A DNA stretch of 6,289 bases, from the NCBI GenBank assembly GCA_003162995.1, contig PLUZ01000414.1, positions 3,823 through 10,111 of the forward strand, given 5' to 3'. The notes under the pieces were generated by a model. The model worked only from the letters and a program-made list of their open reading frames with translations. It did no database searches and had not been told where the DNA came from. A program made the translations under genes and the position numbers. This DNA is from Methylocapsa sp. (GTDB lineage Bacteria; Pseudomonadota; Alphaproteobacteria; Rhizobiales; Beijerinckiaceae). Below, piece by piece: positions 6,253-6,289 of the stretch (positions within the stretch are counted from its first letter, which is position 1; each line of letters begins with the position of its first letter).

Positions 6253-6268
6253 GCAAAATCGTTTTTGC
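6253..6268. repeat. Small 6-bp inverted repeat upstream of the PepSY gene
   Basis: GCAAAA (6253-6258) and TTTTGC (6263-6268) are exact reverse complements with a 4-nt loop, about 45-60 nt before the PepSY start. It could be part of an operator or promoter region for the cassette. A TAAAAT hexamer lies just downstream on the minus strand (near 6239-6234), but I find no matching -35 element at proper spacing. The rest of 6210-6289 shows no gene. Confidence 0.25.
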
Positions 6269-6289
6269 CAGCCCGGCGCGTGGGTTTGG

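Overview
All six recognisable genes in this window lie on the minus strand and read right to left. The protein families and the moderately high G+C content suggest an alphaproteobacterium of the order Hyphomicrobiales (Rhizobiales). A Beijerinckiaceae or Methylocystaceae relative is possible, but this is inferred from gene order and a remembered repeat style, not from a marker gene.

Layout, in transcription order. (1) 6289-6210: a short upstream region with a small inverted repeat. (2) 6209-5853: a small exported PepSY-domain protein. (3) 5852-5739: a 114-bp spacer with a perfect 9-bp inverted repeat and a 7-bp direct repeat just before the next gene. (4) 5738-5025: an OmpR/PhoP-class response regulator with a GTG start. 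(5) 5024 to about 4836: a spacer of roughly 190 bp with two hairpin-forming repeats and a possible 27-codon ORF. (6) about 4835-3396: a PhoQ/FeuQ-like membrane histidine kinase. (7) 3395-3323: a 73-bp spacer. (8) 3322-2222 ccmI, (9) 2213-1755 ccmE, (10) 1706-1 ccmF, which runs off the left edge without its C-terminus.

ccmI-ccmE-ccmF (called cycH-cycJ-cycK in rhizobia) belong to System I cytochrome c maturation. CcmE carries heme covalently in the periplasm, CcmI holds apocytochrome c, and CcmF, normally with CcmH, ligates the heme. The missing partner, ccmH/cycL, would be expected just beyond position 1. The PepSY protein, regulator and kinase form a sensory cassette. Secreted PepSY proteins are often encoded beside such systems and may tune the kinase from the periplasm. 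In Rhizobium a FeuPQ two-component system is linked to the far side of cycHJKL, so this linkage has precedent, but here the pair sits upstream of ccmI.

I see no clearly new biological system. The most interesting parts are the non-coding structures around the regulator: a candidate autoregulatory operator, and a palindromic element that appears to have wedged itself between regulator and kinase, leaving a possible relic start and a misleading long N-terminus on the kinase ORF. There are no tRNA, rRNA, CRISPR or IS features.
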